This document shows, one piece after another, positions 32,915 through 40,696 of a stretch of DNA of 64,000 bases. The DNA is taken from NCBI GenBank assembly GCA_015231375.1, contig JADGBT010000005.1, positions 64,310-128,309 of the forward strand, read 5' to 3'. The first letter of the stretch is position 1. Each line of letters starts with the position of its first letter. The stretch comes from Magnetococcales bacterium (GTDB lineage Bacteria > Pseudomonadota > Magnetococcia > Magnetococcales > Magnetaquicoccaceae). The notes beneath the pieces were generated by a model, which made no database searches, was not told where the DNA came from, and saw only the letters and a program-made list of their open reading frames with translations. Position numbers and translations under genes: made by a program.

Positions 32915-34645
32915 TCAGCCCATCGGCCAGATGGACGAAAGATACTTGGCATTGATGAAGAAGTATACGACGAAGGAAGCCAAAAAGACCAGAGCCAACA
33001 CGAACGTACCCTTGGCCTGGACTCCGCCGTCTCCGGTCTGTTCCACCGGGGCGAGCCCCAGCTTGCCCGGACGTTCGACGTTGTAGCAGGAGGAGGCCAT
33101 GGGGAAGCCAAAGCTGCTGAACAGGCTGGCGCCCGGATCCAGGCGTTTGCCGAAGACCAGGGAACCCACGGCGATCAGGCAGAAAAGCGCGCCGCCCACC
33201 GCAGCCAGGAAGCCGCCGAAACCGGCGATGCCCAACATGGTGATGGCCGTGCCGGCGAACTGGAACTGCAACAGGGCGTCGGAGAAGTTGATGTCCCAGT
33301 GACGCCGGGGAACCCCCAGAGTGCCCGCGCCCAACAAGAAGAGGCTCAGGATCAGCATGCCGCCGCCAAAGATGTAGGGCTGCCATTTGCAGGCCGTGGG
33401 CCAGATCAGCTCACGCCGGAACAAGACCGGAATCAGGAAGTAGGTGATGGCCATGAAGGTCAGGGTCGTGCCCACCGCCACGGTGGCGTGGAAGTGACCG
33501 GGCACGAAGATGGTGTTGTGGATGATCAGGTTGATCTGTTCGGTCCCCATGACCACGCCGGTGATGCCGCCGATGAAACCGAAGATGATCATGGCGATGA
33601 ACATGCCGGAGAAGACCGGATTGGCCCAGGGAGCCTTTTTGAGCCACTCGAACAGGCCGTTGTTGAAGCCTTTCTTGCGTTGCGCCACTTCGATGCAGCC
33701 CGGAACGGTCAGACCATGGACCATGCTGGCGAGCACGGCCAGATACATGGCGTAGCTGGTGTTGAAGACTTTCCAGGTGGAACTGACGCCGGGATCGGCC
33801 AGGATGTGATGGGCGCTGGCCAGTTGCAGAAAGAGGATGTAAAGCAGGAAGGCGGTCCGGCTGACCTTTTCGGACATGGGTCTGGCGCCGAACAGGATGG
33901 CGGCGATGGCGTACCAGATGGAGACGTGAGCCGCCACGTTGATCTGCTGGGAGGAGTGACCCAAAGCCCACCAGACGGTACGATACATCAACGGATCGAT
34001 GTGATTGATGAAGCCCAACGACCACAGCCACGTGGGAATGAGGATGACCGCGCCGGAGGCGATGGTGAAGATGGCGATGATGGCGGCGGTCAGGGCGCCG
34101 AAGGTCACCAGGGGGACGGAGCCGTCATAGGTTTTCTCCTGTTTGGCGATGACCAGCGTGCCCAGGAAGATGAAACAGCCGATCAACGCCCCCACGGCGA
34201 ACAGGATCAGCCCCAGGTAGAAAATCGGCTCGGCGGGCATCGGCACATAGGAGGTGAACATGACGCTGGAGTTGCCCCGGAAAAAGGCGACCATCACCAA
34301 CGTGGAGCCGATCACCATGAGCAGAAATCCGAGCCAGCCGAAAGCCGGTGTGGCCGGACGACAGCGCAGCAGCGTCGAGGCGGCGAAATAAAGCACCGCC
34401 ATTTCAAAGAAGATGATCCAGAAGATGAGGATGGCCGTTCCATGGATGGAAAGGGCCAGATAAAAATCCTCGGCACTCAGGAGATGCAACGAGGGCATGC
34501 GGGTCAACGCGACCAGCAACCCGAGGAACCCACCGACCAGCAGATAGACCACACCCAGAACGGCATGGGCCTTCATGAGAGACTCGGCGGATTTGTGGAA
34601 GAACAGGCCCGAATCCGGGCATTGACGAAACATCTTGGCGGCCAT
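32915..34645 (-). CDS. Haem-copper enzyme subunit I, B-family-like, lacking the active-site Tyr (candidate NO reductase)
   Basis: 576 residues with about 12-14 membrane helices. Metal ligands are complete: low-spin haem His68 (LSIHGTAI), CuB His230 and the pair His279/His280 (SAHHILADPG), haem ligands His384 and His386 (VPGHFHATV). The motif that reads HPxxY in oxygen reductases is here HSSQQ (230-234), so the cross-linked Tyr is Gln234. HHILADPG and STWKV are B-family (ba3-type) features. Gln at this site is known from haem-copper NO reductases of the B-family/sNOR type. GGGAG precedes ATG 34645. Oxidase activity is not excluded. Confidence 0.88.
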   Translation of the reverse strand: MAAKMFRQCPDSGLFFHKSAESLMKAHAVLGVVYLLVGGFLGLLVALTRMPSLHLLSAEDFYLALSIHGTAILIFWIIFFEMAVLYFAASTLLRCRPATPAFGWLGFLLMVIGSTLVMVAFFRGNSSVMFTSYVPMPAEPIFYLGLILFAVGALIGCFIFLGTLVIAKQEKTYDGSVPLVTFGALTAAIIAIFTIASGAVILIPTWLWSLGFINHIDPLMYRTVWWALGHSSQQINVAAHVSIWYAIAAILFGARPMSEKVSRTAFLLYILFLQLASAHHILADPGVSSTWKVFNTSYAMYLAVLASMVHGLTVPGCIEVAQRKKGFNNGLFEWLKKAPWANPVFSGMFIAMIIFGFIGGITGVVMGTEQINLIIHNTIFVPGHFHATVAVGTTLTFMAITYFLIPVLFRRELIWPTACKWQPYIFGGGMLILSLFLLGAGTLGVPRRHWDINFSDALLQFQFAGTAITMLGIAGFGGFLAAVGGALFCLIAVGSLVFGKRLDPGASLFSSFGFPMASSCYNVERPGKLGLAPVEQTGDGGVQAKGTFVLALVFLASFVVYFFINAKYLSSIWPMG

Positions 34646-34659
34646 GTCTGATCGACTCC

Positions 34660-35196
34660 CTATTTCACGTAGATCTTGCCCAACATGGTGTGATGACCGA
34701 CGCCGCAATATTCATTGCAGACGACGGCGAACTCACCGGATTGGTCTGGGGTAATGGTCACCACCGTCTCGTATCCTGGAAGGATTTGCAGATTGATGTT
34801 GGTGGGTTGCAAAGAAAAACCATGTTGCCAGTCCAGCGATGAAAGATGCAGGCGATAGGTCTTGTTCTTTTCCAACTCCAGGATCGGCCACCACTGCCAG
34901 AGACGGCCCAGCATATAGACATCGCTGCCCGCCGGAGGATGCACCACCGGGGTGTTGGATTTGGCATCGGTCCGCACCGTGTAAGCCTTGGCCATGGTGT
35001 TGGCCTTGGCTTCGAACTGCTCGGGAGAGGTCTTGTAGGACTCGTTGGACAGATTCTGCTTGCCGTACACATGCCAGTAAGGCATCCACAAGAACAGCAC
35101 CAAACACCAGATCAACGCCAGAATGATCCACATCATTTCGATGCCATGGATCGGTTCCTTCCACCAGATTTTCTGCGAGGGAGGCAGAATGCTCAT
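34660..35196 (-). CDS. Haem-copper enzyme subunit II with CuA site
   Basis: 178 residues: one N-terminal membrane helix (about 20-40) and a periplasmic cupredoxin domain. The binuclear CuA ligands are all present: His125 (DWQHGFS), Cys160, Glu162, Cys164, His168 and Met171 in CNEYCGVGHHTM. The single membrane helix and short length are as in B-family (ba3-type) enzymes. Strong AAGGAGGG precedes the ATG. Subunit I starts 15 bases downstream. It should accept electrons from a soluble cytochrome c or cupredoxin. Confidence 0.93.
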   Translation of the reverse strand: MSILPPSQKIWWKEPIHGIEMMWIILALIWCLVLFLWMPYWHVYGKQNLSNESYKTSPEQFEAKANTMAKAYTVRTDAKSNTPVVHPPAGSDVYMLGRLWQWWPILELEKNKTYRLHLSSLDWQHGFSLQPTNINLQILPGYETVVTITPDQSGEFAVVCNEYCGVGHHTMLGKIYVK

Positions 35197-35253
35197 ACGG
35201 TAACCCTCCTTCCTTGATGTTTGCGCATAGAAGTTCCTTGTTATTGTTGAATT

Positions 35254-35424
35254 CTATTTGACGGCAGGGATTGAAATAATTTCCATGATTCCCCACAAGA
35301 TATAAAAAACCGTAGGGAACATCACGCCAAGAAACAACAGCATGAACGGATTATCCAACAACTGTTGCATTCCCGGCACCGCTTCTTCCTCCTGGGTCGA
35401 CTCCTGATTGTCGTTTTTTTGCAT
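35254..35424 (-). CDS. 56-residue single-helix membrane protein at the head of the haem-copper operon
   Basis: ATG 35422-35424 with GAGGG nine bases upstream, ending at TAG 35254-35256. It reads MQKNDNQESTQEEEAVPG, then a predicted membrane helix (about 27-50, FMLLLFLGVMFPTVFYILWG) and a short polar tail. Its position directly before subunit II, 57 bases away, suggests a small accessory subunit comparable to subunit IIa of ba3 oxidases, but no sequence match can be claimed. It is easily missed because of its size. Confidence 0.7.
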   Translation of the reverse strand: MQKNDNQESTQEEEAVPGMQQLLDNPFMLLFLGVMFPTVFYILWGIMEIISIPAVK

Positions 35425-35796
35425 GGTATTTCCCTCGTCTTTGGAGTAGTGAAAGTGGACTAAAAAACGAAAAACCTGGACCGTTCACAAAACGATCCGC
35501 AATCTATCATTGCAATCTAACGGGATTGCGATTCACCGTCCTTGACCTCCATCAAGAAAAATCAAGAAAATCGATCCCGCCCAAAAAATGTGAAAATGCC
35601 GGGGACTTGACGCGCCTTCCCCCCTTTGCGAGACTAAAAAATCGGCAGCCAAGACTAAACTGGCATGATGGGGGCAAAACCCCCTCACCCCCGACCGTGG
35701 AACTCCAAAAACACGAATTCCACGGTAAAAAATGCAAGACCATGGGAGCCTCTCCCCCTTTCGGCCATCCACCCAACCAGGGAAGCCCACACCTTG
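35425..35796. other. 372-base divergent regulatory region
   Basis: Separates the haem-copper operon (leftward) from the membrane protein/ABC genes (rightward). It contains the FNR/Dnr-type box and -10 element for the leftward operon. No ORF with support was found. AT-rich on the left part, GC-rich towards 35796. Confidence 0.7.
35514..35555 (-). promoter_or_regulatory. FNR/Dnr-type class II promoter of the haem-copper operon
   Basis: TTGAC-CTCC-ATCAA (35542-35555; on the minus strand TTGAT-GGAG-GTCAA) is a one-mismatch FNR-family palindrome. If its centre is at -41.5, transcription starts at 35507 and positions -12 to -7 read TAGATT, a 4/6 match to TATAAT. The leader to the 56-residue gene would be about 83 bases. 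The regulator gene is not in the window. Confidence 0.65.
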
Positions 35797-36984
35797 ATGA
35801 ATATCCGTCCCGACCTTCGACCCTCCCCCACCCCGCCCGGTCCGGAACACGGCTTCTTTCTGATGGCCGCCCTTTTCCTGGCACTCACCGGAGCGGTGAT
35901 GCTGGCCTGGGGAGGGACCACCCTGCCCGCGCATCCGCTGTTTCCGGATACGGTGGCCACGGTGCATCTGTATGTGCTGGGGGTGTTGACCATGGGCGTG
36001 ATGGGAATGGCCTTGCGCCAACTGCCCCTCTGGACCCGCGTTCCCCTGCCCTGGCCCCGGCTGACTCCCTGGATCCTGGGTTCCCTGGCTCTGGGCGCCC
36101 TGACCGTATTCCTGGGGATCGGGACCACGCTCCACCCCTGGACCCTGCTGGTGGCCTCCCTGGGGGTGGGCGTGGCCTGTCCACTCTTTTTGGCGCAGGC
36201 CGGAAAAATGATCCTCACCAGTCAACGTCGGGATCGGATGATCGCCATGCTGGCGTTGTCGCTGCTGTCGCTGAGCGGCGTGTTCGTGCTGGGTGGGATC
36301 TTTCTGGGGGAATACGCCCATGGTTTCCTGCCCCATGACCGCTTCGCCATGGTGGGCACCCATCTGACCTGGGGCCTCTTCGGCTGGGCCGGCATCCTGT
36401 TGATGGTGATGCGCCTGACCGGCATGGGCAACGGCCATCCCAACACACTCCCCCACTTCTCCCACCTGGTGGTGCCGGGACTGTTCTTCTCCCTGGCGTT
36501 CATCCCCCTGGTGCTGTTCAGCCCCAAAGCCGATCCCCGCTGGCTCTGGCCCGCCATGCTCCCCGGATTCGTCTCCCTGGCGACCCTGGCCCACGCCACA
36601 TGGGGTCACGGCCCGCGCACGCGCAACCGCTATGAACCCATCGGGGATCTGTTGGGCGTGCTGGCGGTGGCAACCGTCTGCGTCTGGCCGCTGTGGCCGG
36701 ATGAACGGTGGCGTTTTGTGTTCGGCGCGCTGATCCTGCCGGGATGGACCCTGAGCCTGTTCTTCGGAGCCTATGACCGTCTGCGGCCCGGTCGGCTGGG
36801 TCCGGTCCACGGACTGGCCCATCTGCTTGGGGTGCTTCTGCTGGCGATGGGCGTCTTCTTTCCCGCAGACGGCATGGTCTGGCGGACCGGAGGAGGCATG
36901 CTGCTGCTGTCCGCGCTGCTTTTTGTCCACGCCGAACGCTCCGCCGCCAACGATAACGCTCCGGTGACACACCATGCCTCCTGA
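35797..36984 (+). CDS. Polytopic membrane protein linked to the haem-copper locus
   Basis: 395 residues, about 12 hydrophobic helices. I cannot name the family; the His-bearing helices VHLYVLGVLTMGVMGMALRQ and THLTWGLFGWAGILLMV and the general plan recall NnrS-like or haem-copper-associated membrane proteins, without a firm match. ATG 35797 has GGGAAG upstream; longer readings start in low-complexity sequence. It shares a regulatory region with the haem-copper operon and overlaps the following ABC ATPase by 11 bases, so the three rightward genes form one operon. Confidence 0.75.
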   Translation: MNIRPDLRPSPTPPGPEHGFFLMAALFLALTGAVMLAWGGTTLPAHPLFPDTVATVHLYVLGVLTMGVMGMALRQLPLWTRVPLPWPRLTPWILGSLALGALTVFLGIGTTLHPWTLLVASLGVGVACPLFLAQAGKMILTSQRRDRMIAMLALSLLSLSGVFVLGGIFLGEYAHGFLPHDRFAMVGTHLTWGLFGWAGILLMVMRLTGMGNGHPNTLPHFSHLVVPGLFFSLAFIPLVLFSPKADPRWLWPAMLPGFVSLATLAHATWGHGPRTRNRYEPIGDLLGVLAVATVCVWPLWPDERWRFVFGALILPGWTLSLFFGAYDRLRPGRLGPVHGLAHLLGVLLLAMGVFFPADGMVWRTGGGMLLLSALLFVHAERSAANDNAPVTHHAS

Positions 36985-37954
36985 ACCCACCTCTCCGGCT
37001 GTCGTCATCCGGCAACTGGGCCACGCCTATCGGGCCACCCGTCGGCACCCCCCCCGCAAGGCGCTGGACCGACTCGACCTGACGATTCCCTCCGGTGCTT
37101 TCTTTGTCCTCACCGGACCCAATGGCAGCGGCAAATCCACCTTGTTCAAGATCCTGTGTGGACTGACCCGACCCAGTACCGGCACGATCCACATCTTCGG
37201 CCACGACCTGATCGCCGCCCCGCGCGCAGCGCGCGCGGCCATGGGGGTGGTGTTCCAGAAACCGGCCCTGGACAAATACCTGACAGTCGAAGAGAATTTA
37301 AGAATTCACGCCGATCTGCATGACATTCCCCCCGCCCTCTTCCGGCAACGCCTGCCCGAGGCGTTGGCCTGGAGCGATCTGGGAGAACGGCTTGGGGAGC
37401 GGGTGGAAACCCTGTCGGGCGGACTGGCCAGACAGGCGGAACTGGTCAAGGTGCTGCTGCACCAACCCGCGCTGTTGCTGCTGGATGAACCCACGGCAGG
37501 ACTGGATCCCGGCGGACGCCTGGCCTTTCTGGCCACCTTGAAACGGCTGCAAAAAAAACGCGGTGTCACCATCGTGATGACAAGCCACCTCTTCGCCGAA
37601 GCGGAAAAAGCCGATCTGGTAGCGATTCTGCGTCACGGGAAACTGCTGGCCCTGGACTCCCCGACACACCTTTCCCGCCAACTGGGGACGGAGATTCTGG
37701 TCGTCCAGGGAGAGGAACTCGACACCGTGGCCCAGGATCTGACCCGCCATGCCGGCCTCACCTTGCAAGTCCAGAATCACGAACTGCGCATCCAGGGAGA
37801 AAGCCGGGAACTGCTGGCCCTGATGGCCGAACTCCTGCAAACCCAGCGGGAGCGGATCCATACCCTGGCCATCAAACAACCGGCCCTGGAAGATGTCTAC
37901 ATCCATCTGACCGGTCGGGATCTGTTCAGCGACGAGGAGGAAGAAAAGCGATGA
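36974..37954 (+). CDS. ABC transporter ATP-binding protein (ABC-2/CcmA-NatA type)
   Basis: 326 residues. Walker A GPNGSGKST (48-56), signature LSGGLARQ (147-154), Walker B LLLLDEPTAGLD (167-178) and a C-terminal extension of ~100 residues as in ABC-2 exporter ATPases. The 11-base overlap with the upstream membrane gene and ATGA overlap with the permease indicate coupled translation. Such pairs (NosFY-like, CcmAB-like) often accompany maturation of copper or haem enzymes, which would suit this locus. The substrate is unknown. Confidence 0.92.
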   Translation: MPPEPTSPAVVIRQLGHAYRATRRHPPRKALDRLDLTIPSGAFFVLTGPNGSGKSTLFKILCGLTRPSTGTIHIFGHDLIAAPRAARAAMGVVFQKPALDKYLTVEENLRIHADLHDIPPALFRQRLPEALAWSDLGERLGERVETLSGGLARQAELVKVLLHQPALLLLDEPTAGLDPGGRLAFLATLKRLQKKRGVTIVMTSHLFAEAEKADLVAILRHGKLLALDSPTHLSRQLGTEILVVQGEELDTVAQDLTRHAGLTLQVQNHELRIQGESRELLALMAELLQTQRERIHTLAIKQPALEDVYIHLTGRDLFSDEEEEKR

Positions 37955-38736
37955 TCCGTCCCGCCCTCTCTTTGGCCAAACGGGAACTGGTGCGTTTCTT
38001 CCGCCAGCCCCACCGGGTGGTGGGCAGTCTGGCCCAACCCCTACTGATCTGGGCCTTTCTCGGGGCGGGTTTTTCCCCGTCGTTCCGGGCGCCGGGCATG
38101 GAACACCTCTCCTACGCCGAATATTTCTATCCCGGCGTTTTGTTGATGCTGATGCTGTTCGCCGGGATCTTTTCCACCATCACCTTGATCGAGGATCGCG
38201 CCCAGGGGCTGATGCAAGGGGTGCTGGCCTCTCCGGCCCCGCGCATGGCCATCGTGCTGGGCAAGGTGGCCGGAGGGATCGCCATCGCCATGCTCCAGGC
38301 CGCGCCTTTGCTGCTGGCCGCCCCCTTTTTGGGCATTCCGTTGGAATGGAGCGGGCTGGCGTGGATTCTGTTCGGTTTTTTGGTCTCTTGTCTGGGATTC
38401 ACGGCGCTGGGATTTCTCATCGCCTGGAACATGGACAGCACCGCCGGATTCCACGCGGTGATGTCGATCCTGCTGATGCCTATGTGGATGCTGTCCGGCG
38501 CGCTGTTTCCCCTGGATCACGCGCCGACATGGCTGTGGGCCTTGATGACCGTCAATCCGGTCACCCACGCCCTGACCCTGATCCGCACCCCCCTTTATCA
38601 CACCCCGAGCGATTTTCTGGCCACCCCGGCCTACTGGAACGCCCTGATCATCGCCGTCACCTGGGCCGTGGTCTGTCTGTGGCTGGCGTTGTGGCGGGTC
38701 AACCGGGTGGAAAAAGGGGCCGACATGCCCGCCTGA
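37951..38736 (+). CDS. ABC-2 type transporter permease
   Basis: 261 residues with six predicted membrane helices and the ABC-2 features YFYPGVLLMLMLFAGIF, EDRAQGLMQGVLASP (the coupling region) and MLSGALFPLDHAP near the end. NodJ/DrrB-like size. The start overlaps the ATPase stop by four bases. It is convergent with a hybrid kinase 15 bases away, with no visible terminator between them. Confidence 0.9.
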   Translation: MIRPALSLAKRELVRFFRQPHRVVGSLAQPLLIWAFLGAGFSPSFRAPGMEHLSYAEYFYPGVLLMLMLFAGIFSTITLIEDRAQGLMQGVLASPAPRMAIVLGKVAGGIAIAMLQAAPLLLAAPFLGIPLEWSGLAWILFGFLVSCLGFTALGFLIAWNMDSTAGFHAVMSILLMPMWMLSGALFPLDHAPTWLWALMTVNPVTHALTLIRTPLYHTPSDFLATPAYWNALIIAVTWAVVCLWLALWRVNRVEKGADMPA

Positions 38737-38751
38737 ACGCCTGCTCGCGCC

Positions 38752-40692
38752 TCACCGGTTGCCGTAACACGCCAGGGCGGCCAGCAGGTTCTTCTTGCTG
38801 ATCGGTTTGCCCAGATGATCGTCGCAGCCCGCCTCCCGGCACAGTTTCGCCTCCCCTTCCATGGAGTGGGCGGACAAGGCCACAATGACGATCGGCGTCT
38901 CCCGTCGGCTCTCTTTTTCCCAGGCGCGGATCAAGGTGGTGGCCTGCAAGCCGTTCATCACCGGCATCTCGATGTCCATCAGCACCACATCGAACGCCTC
39001 CCGCATGACCCGATCCACCGCCTCGGCGCCATTGCTGGCCATGCTCAGGCGATGGGGCGAACTCTCCAGATACAGGCTCACCAACTCGCGGTTCTCCTCC
39101 ACATCCTCCACCAGCAGGATCTTCAAGGGACGGACCACCCCCCCATCCGGATCGCGCCACCCGCCGGGACACTCCCGCGCCACATCCGGCGTCGCCGCCG
39201 GTCGCAACGGCAAGGAAAAGAAGAACCGGCTGCCCTCTCCGAACCGGCTTTCGACCCAGATCCGCCCCCCCATCATCTCCACCAGACGCCGGGTCAACGC
39301 CAGCCCCAGACCGGTACCGCCGTAACGCCGCGAAATGCCCGAATCGGATTGGGTGAAACTCTCGAAGATGCGCTCCAGATGGTCGGGGCGGATGCCGATG
39401 CCGCTGTCGGACACCACGACCAGCAGGGTATCGACCTCTGCCGGACTGCGACCGATGTCCACCACCACCCATCCCCGCTCGGTGAATTTCAGACCATTGC
39501 TGAGCAGATTGTACAGACATTGCCGCACCCGCATCCCGTCCGACAGAATCCACTCCGGCAACGACGGGTCCAGACGCATCTCCAGGCTGACCCCCTTGTT
39601 GTTGGCCAACACCCGCAACATGTCGACCACCTCCGTGGCCACGGCCCGCAATGGGACCGGCTCCACCAGAATTTGCAGCTTGTTGGCCTCCACCTTGCTC
39701 AAATCCAGAATGTCGTTGATCAGCACCATCAGATTGTCCCCGGCGGTGCGCAACATCGACAGATAATATTTCTGCTCCGGACCCAGAGGCGTCTCCAGCA
39801 GCACGTCGCTCATGCCGATGATGATGTTCATCGGCGTGCGGATCTCATGGCTCATGGCGGCCAGAAAATCGCTTTTGGCCTGATTGGCCTGATCGGCCTC
39901 GGCCTGGGCGCGACACAAGGCCAGTTCGGTCTGCTTGCGTTGGGTCACGTCCCGCAACATGGCCAACAGCAAAGTCTGTCCCGGCTGCTCGAACAACTGG
40001 AGATTGGTTTCGGTGTAGTGGAGTTGACGACTGCCGTCATGGTACTCCCCTTCCACGCTCAGACGCCCCTGGGCGCGGATGCGCTCCACCAGAATTTCCA
40101 TCTCCCGGTCGCTGCCGATGATGAGATGACAATCCTCCAGATGAAACTCCCCGATCGCCTCCTCCCGAGGCATGCCCAAACGTTGAAAGGCGGTCACGTT
40201 GGCATCAAGCAGCAACCCGGTGTGCAGATCGAAGATCAGGATTTCGTCGCTCGACTCATCCAGCAGACTGCGAAACAGCCGCAACGCCTGATCCTGGGCG
40301 TGGATCCGCTCCTTCTGACGGAACATTTCCAGAAAAACCCTGACCTTGGCCCGCAGAAATTCGGGAGGAAAGGGTTTCACCAGATAATCCACAGCCCCCA
40401 GATCGTACCCCACCAGGGCGTGCTGATCATCCTTGAAAACCGCCGACATGAAAATGATCGGAATGGTCCGGGTACGGCTCACCCCGGCCATCAGCCGCAC
40501 CACCTCGAAACCATCCATGTCCGGCATGTGGGCGTCGAGCAGCACCACGGCGAAATCGTGTCGGGTCATCTGGAGCAACGCTTCGCGACCGTTGCGCGCC
40601 AACACCATCTCCGCGTCCATGTCGGCCAGCAAACCGGCGGTGGCGGTCAGGTTATTGTCCAGGTCATCCACGATCAGGATGTAAGGTTTCAT
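38752..40692 (-). CDS. Cytoplasmic hybrid histidine kinase (REC-PAS-HisKA-HATPase-REC)
   Basis: 646 residues, no membrane helix. The N-terminal receiver has Asp53 in [11 protein letters not shown], followed by PAS (~145-255), HisKA with His282 (SHEIRTPMN), ATPase with SDSGIGI and GGTGLGLAL, and a C-terminal receiver with Asp573 ([11 protein letters not shown]). A kinase with an input receiver reads phosphorylation from another kinase, probably the upstream gene, whose stop is five bases before this start. Output is unknown. Confidence 0.93.
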   Translation of the reverse strand: MKPYILIVDDLDNNLTATAGLLADMDAEMVLARNGREALLQMTRHDFAVVLLDAHMPDMDGFEVVRLMAGVSRTRTIPIIFMSAVFKDDQHALVGYDLGAVDYLVKPFPPEFLRAKVRVFLEMFRQKERIHAQDQALRLFRSLLDESSDEILIFDLHTGLLLDANVTAFQRLGMPREEAIGEFHLEDCHLIIGSDREMEILVERIRAQGRLSVEGEYHDGSRQLHYTETNLQLFEQPGQTLLLAMLRDVTQRKQTELALCRAQAEADQANQAKSDFLAAMSHEIRTPMNIIIGMSDVLLETPLGPEQKYYLSMLRTAGDNLMVLINDILDLSKVEANKLQILVEPVPLRAVATEVVDMLRVLANNKGVSLEMRLDPSLPEWILSDGMRVRQCLYNLLSNGLKFTERGWVVVDIGRSPAEVDTLLVVVSDSGIGIRPDHLERIFESFTQSDSGISRRYGGTGLGLALTRRLVEMMGGRIWVESRFGEGSRFFFSLPLRPAATPDVARECPGGWRDPDGGVVRPLKILLVEDVEENRELVSLYLESSPHRLSMASNGAEAVDRVMREAFDVVLMDIEMPVMNGLQATTLIRAWEKESRRETPIVIVALSAHSMEGEAKLCREAGCDDHLGKPISKKNLLAALACYGNR

Positions 40693-40696
40693 CGAG

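Noticed and set aside
32915-34645. Ordinary aa3- or cbb3-type cytochrome oxidase
   Set aside because: The HPEVY Tyr of A-type enzymes is absent, B-family motifs are present, and no ccoO/ccoP-like subunits adjoin.
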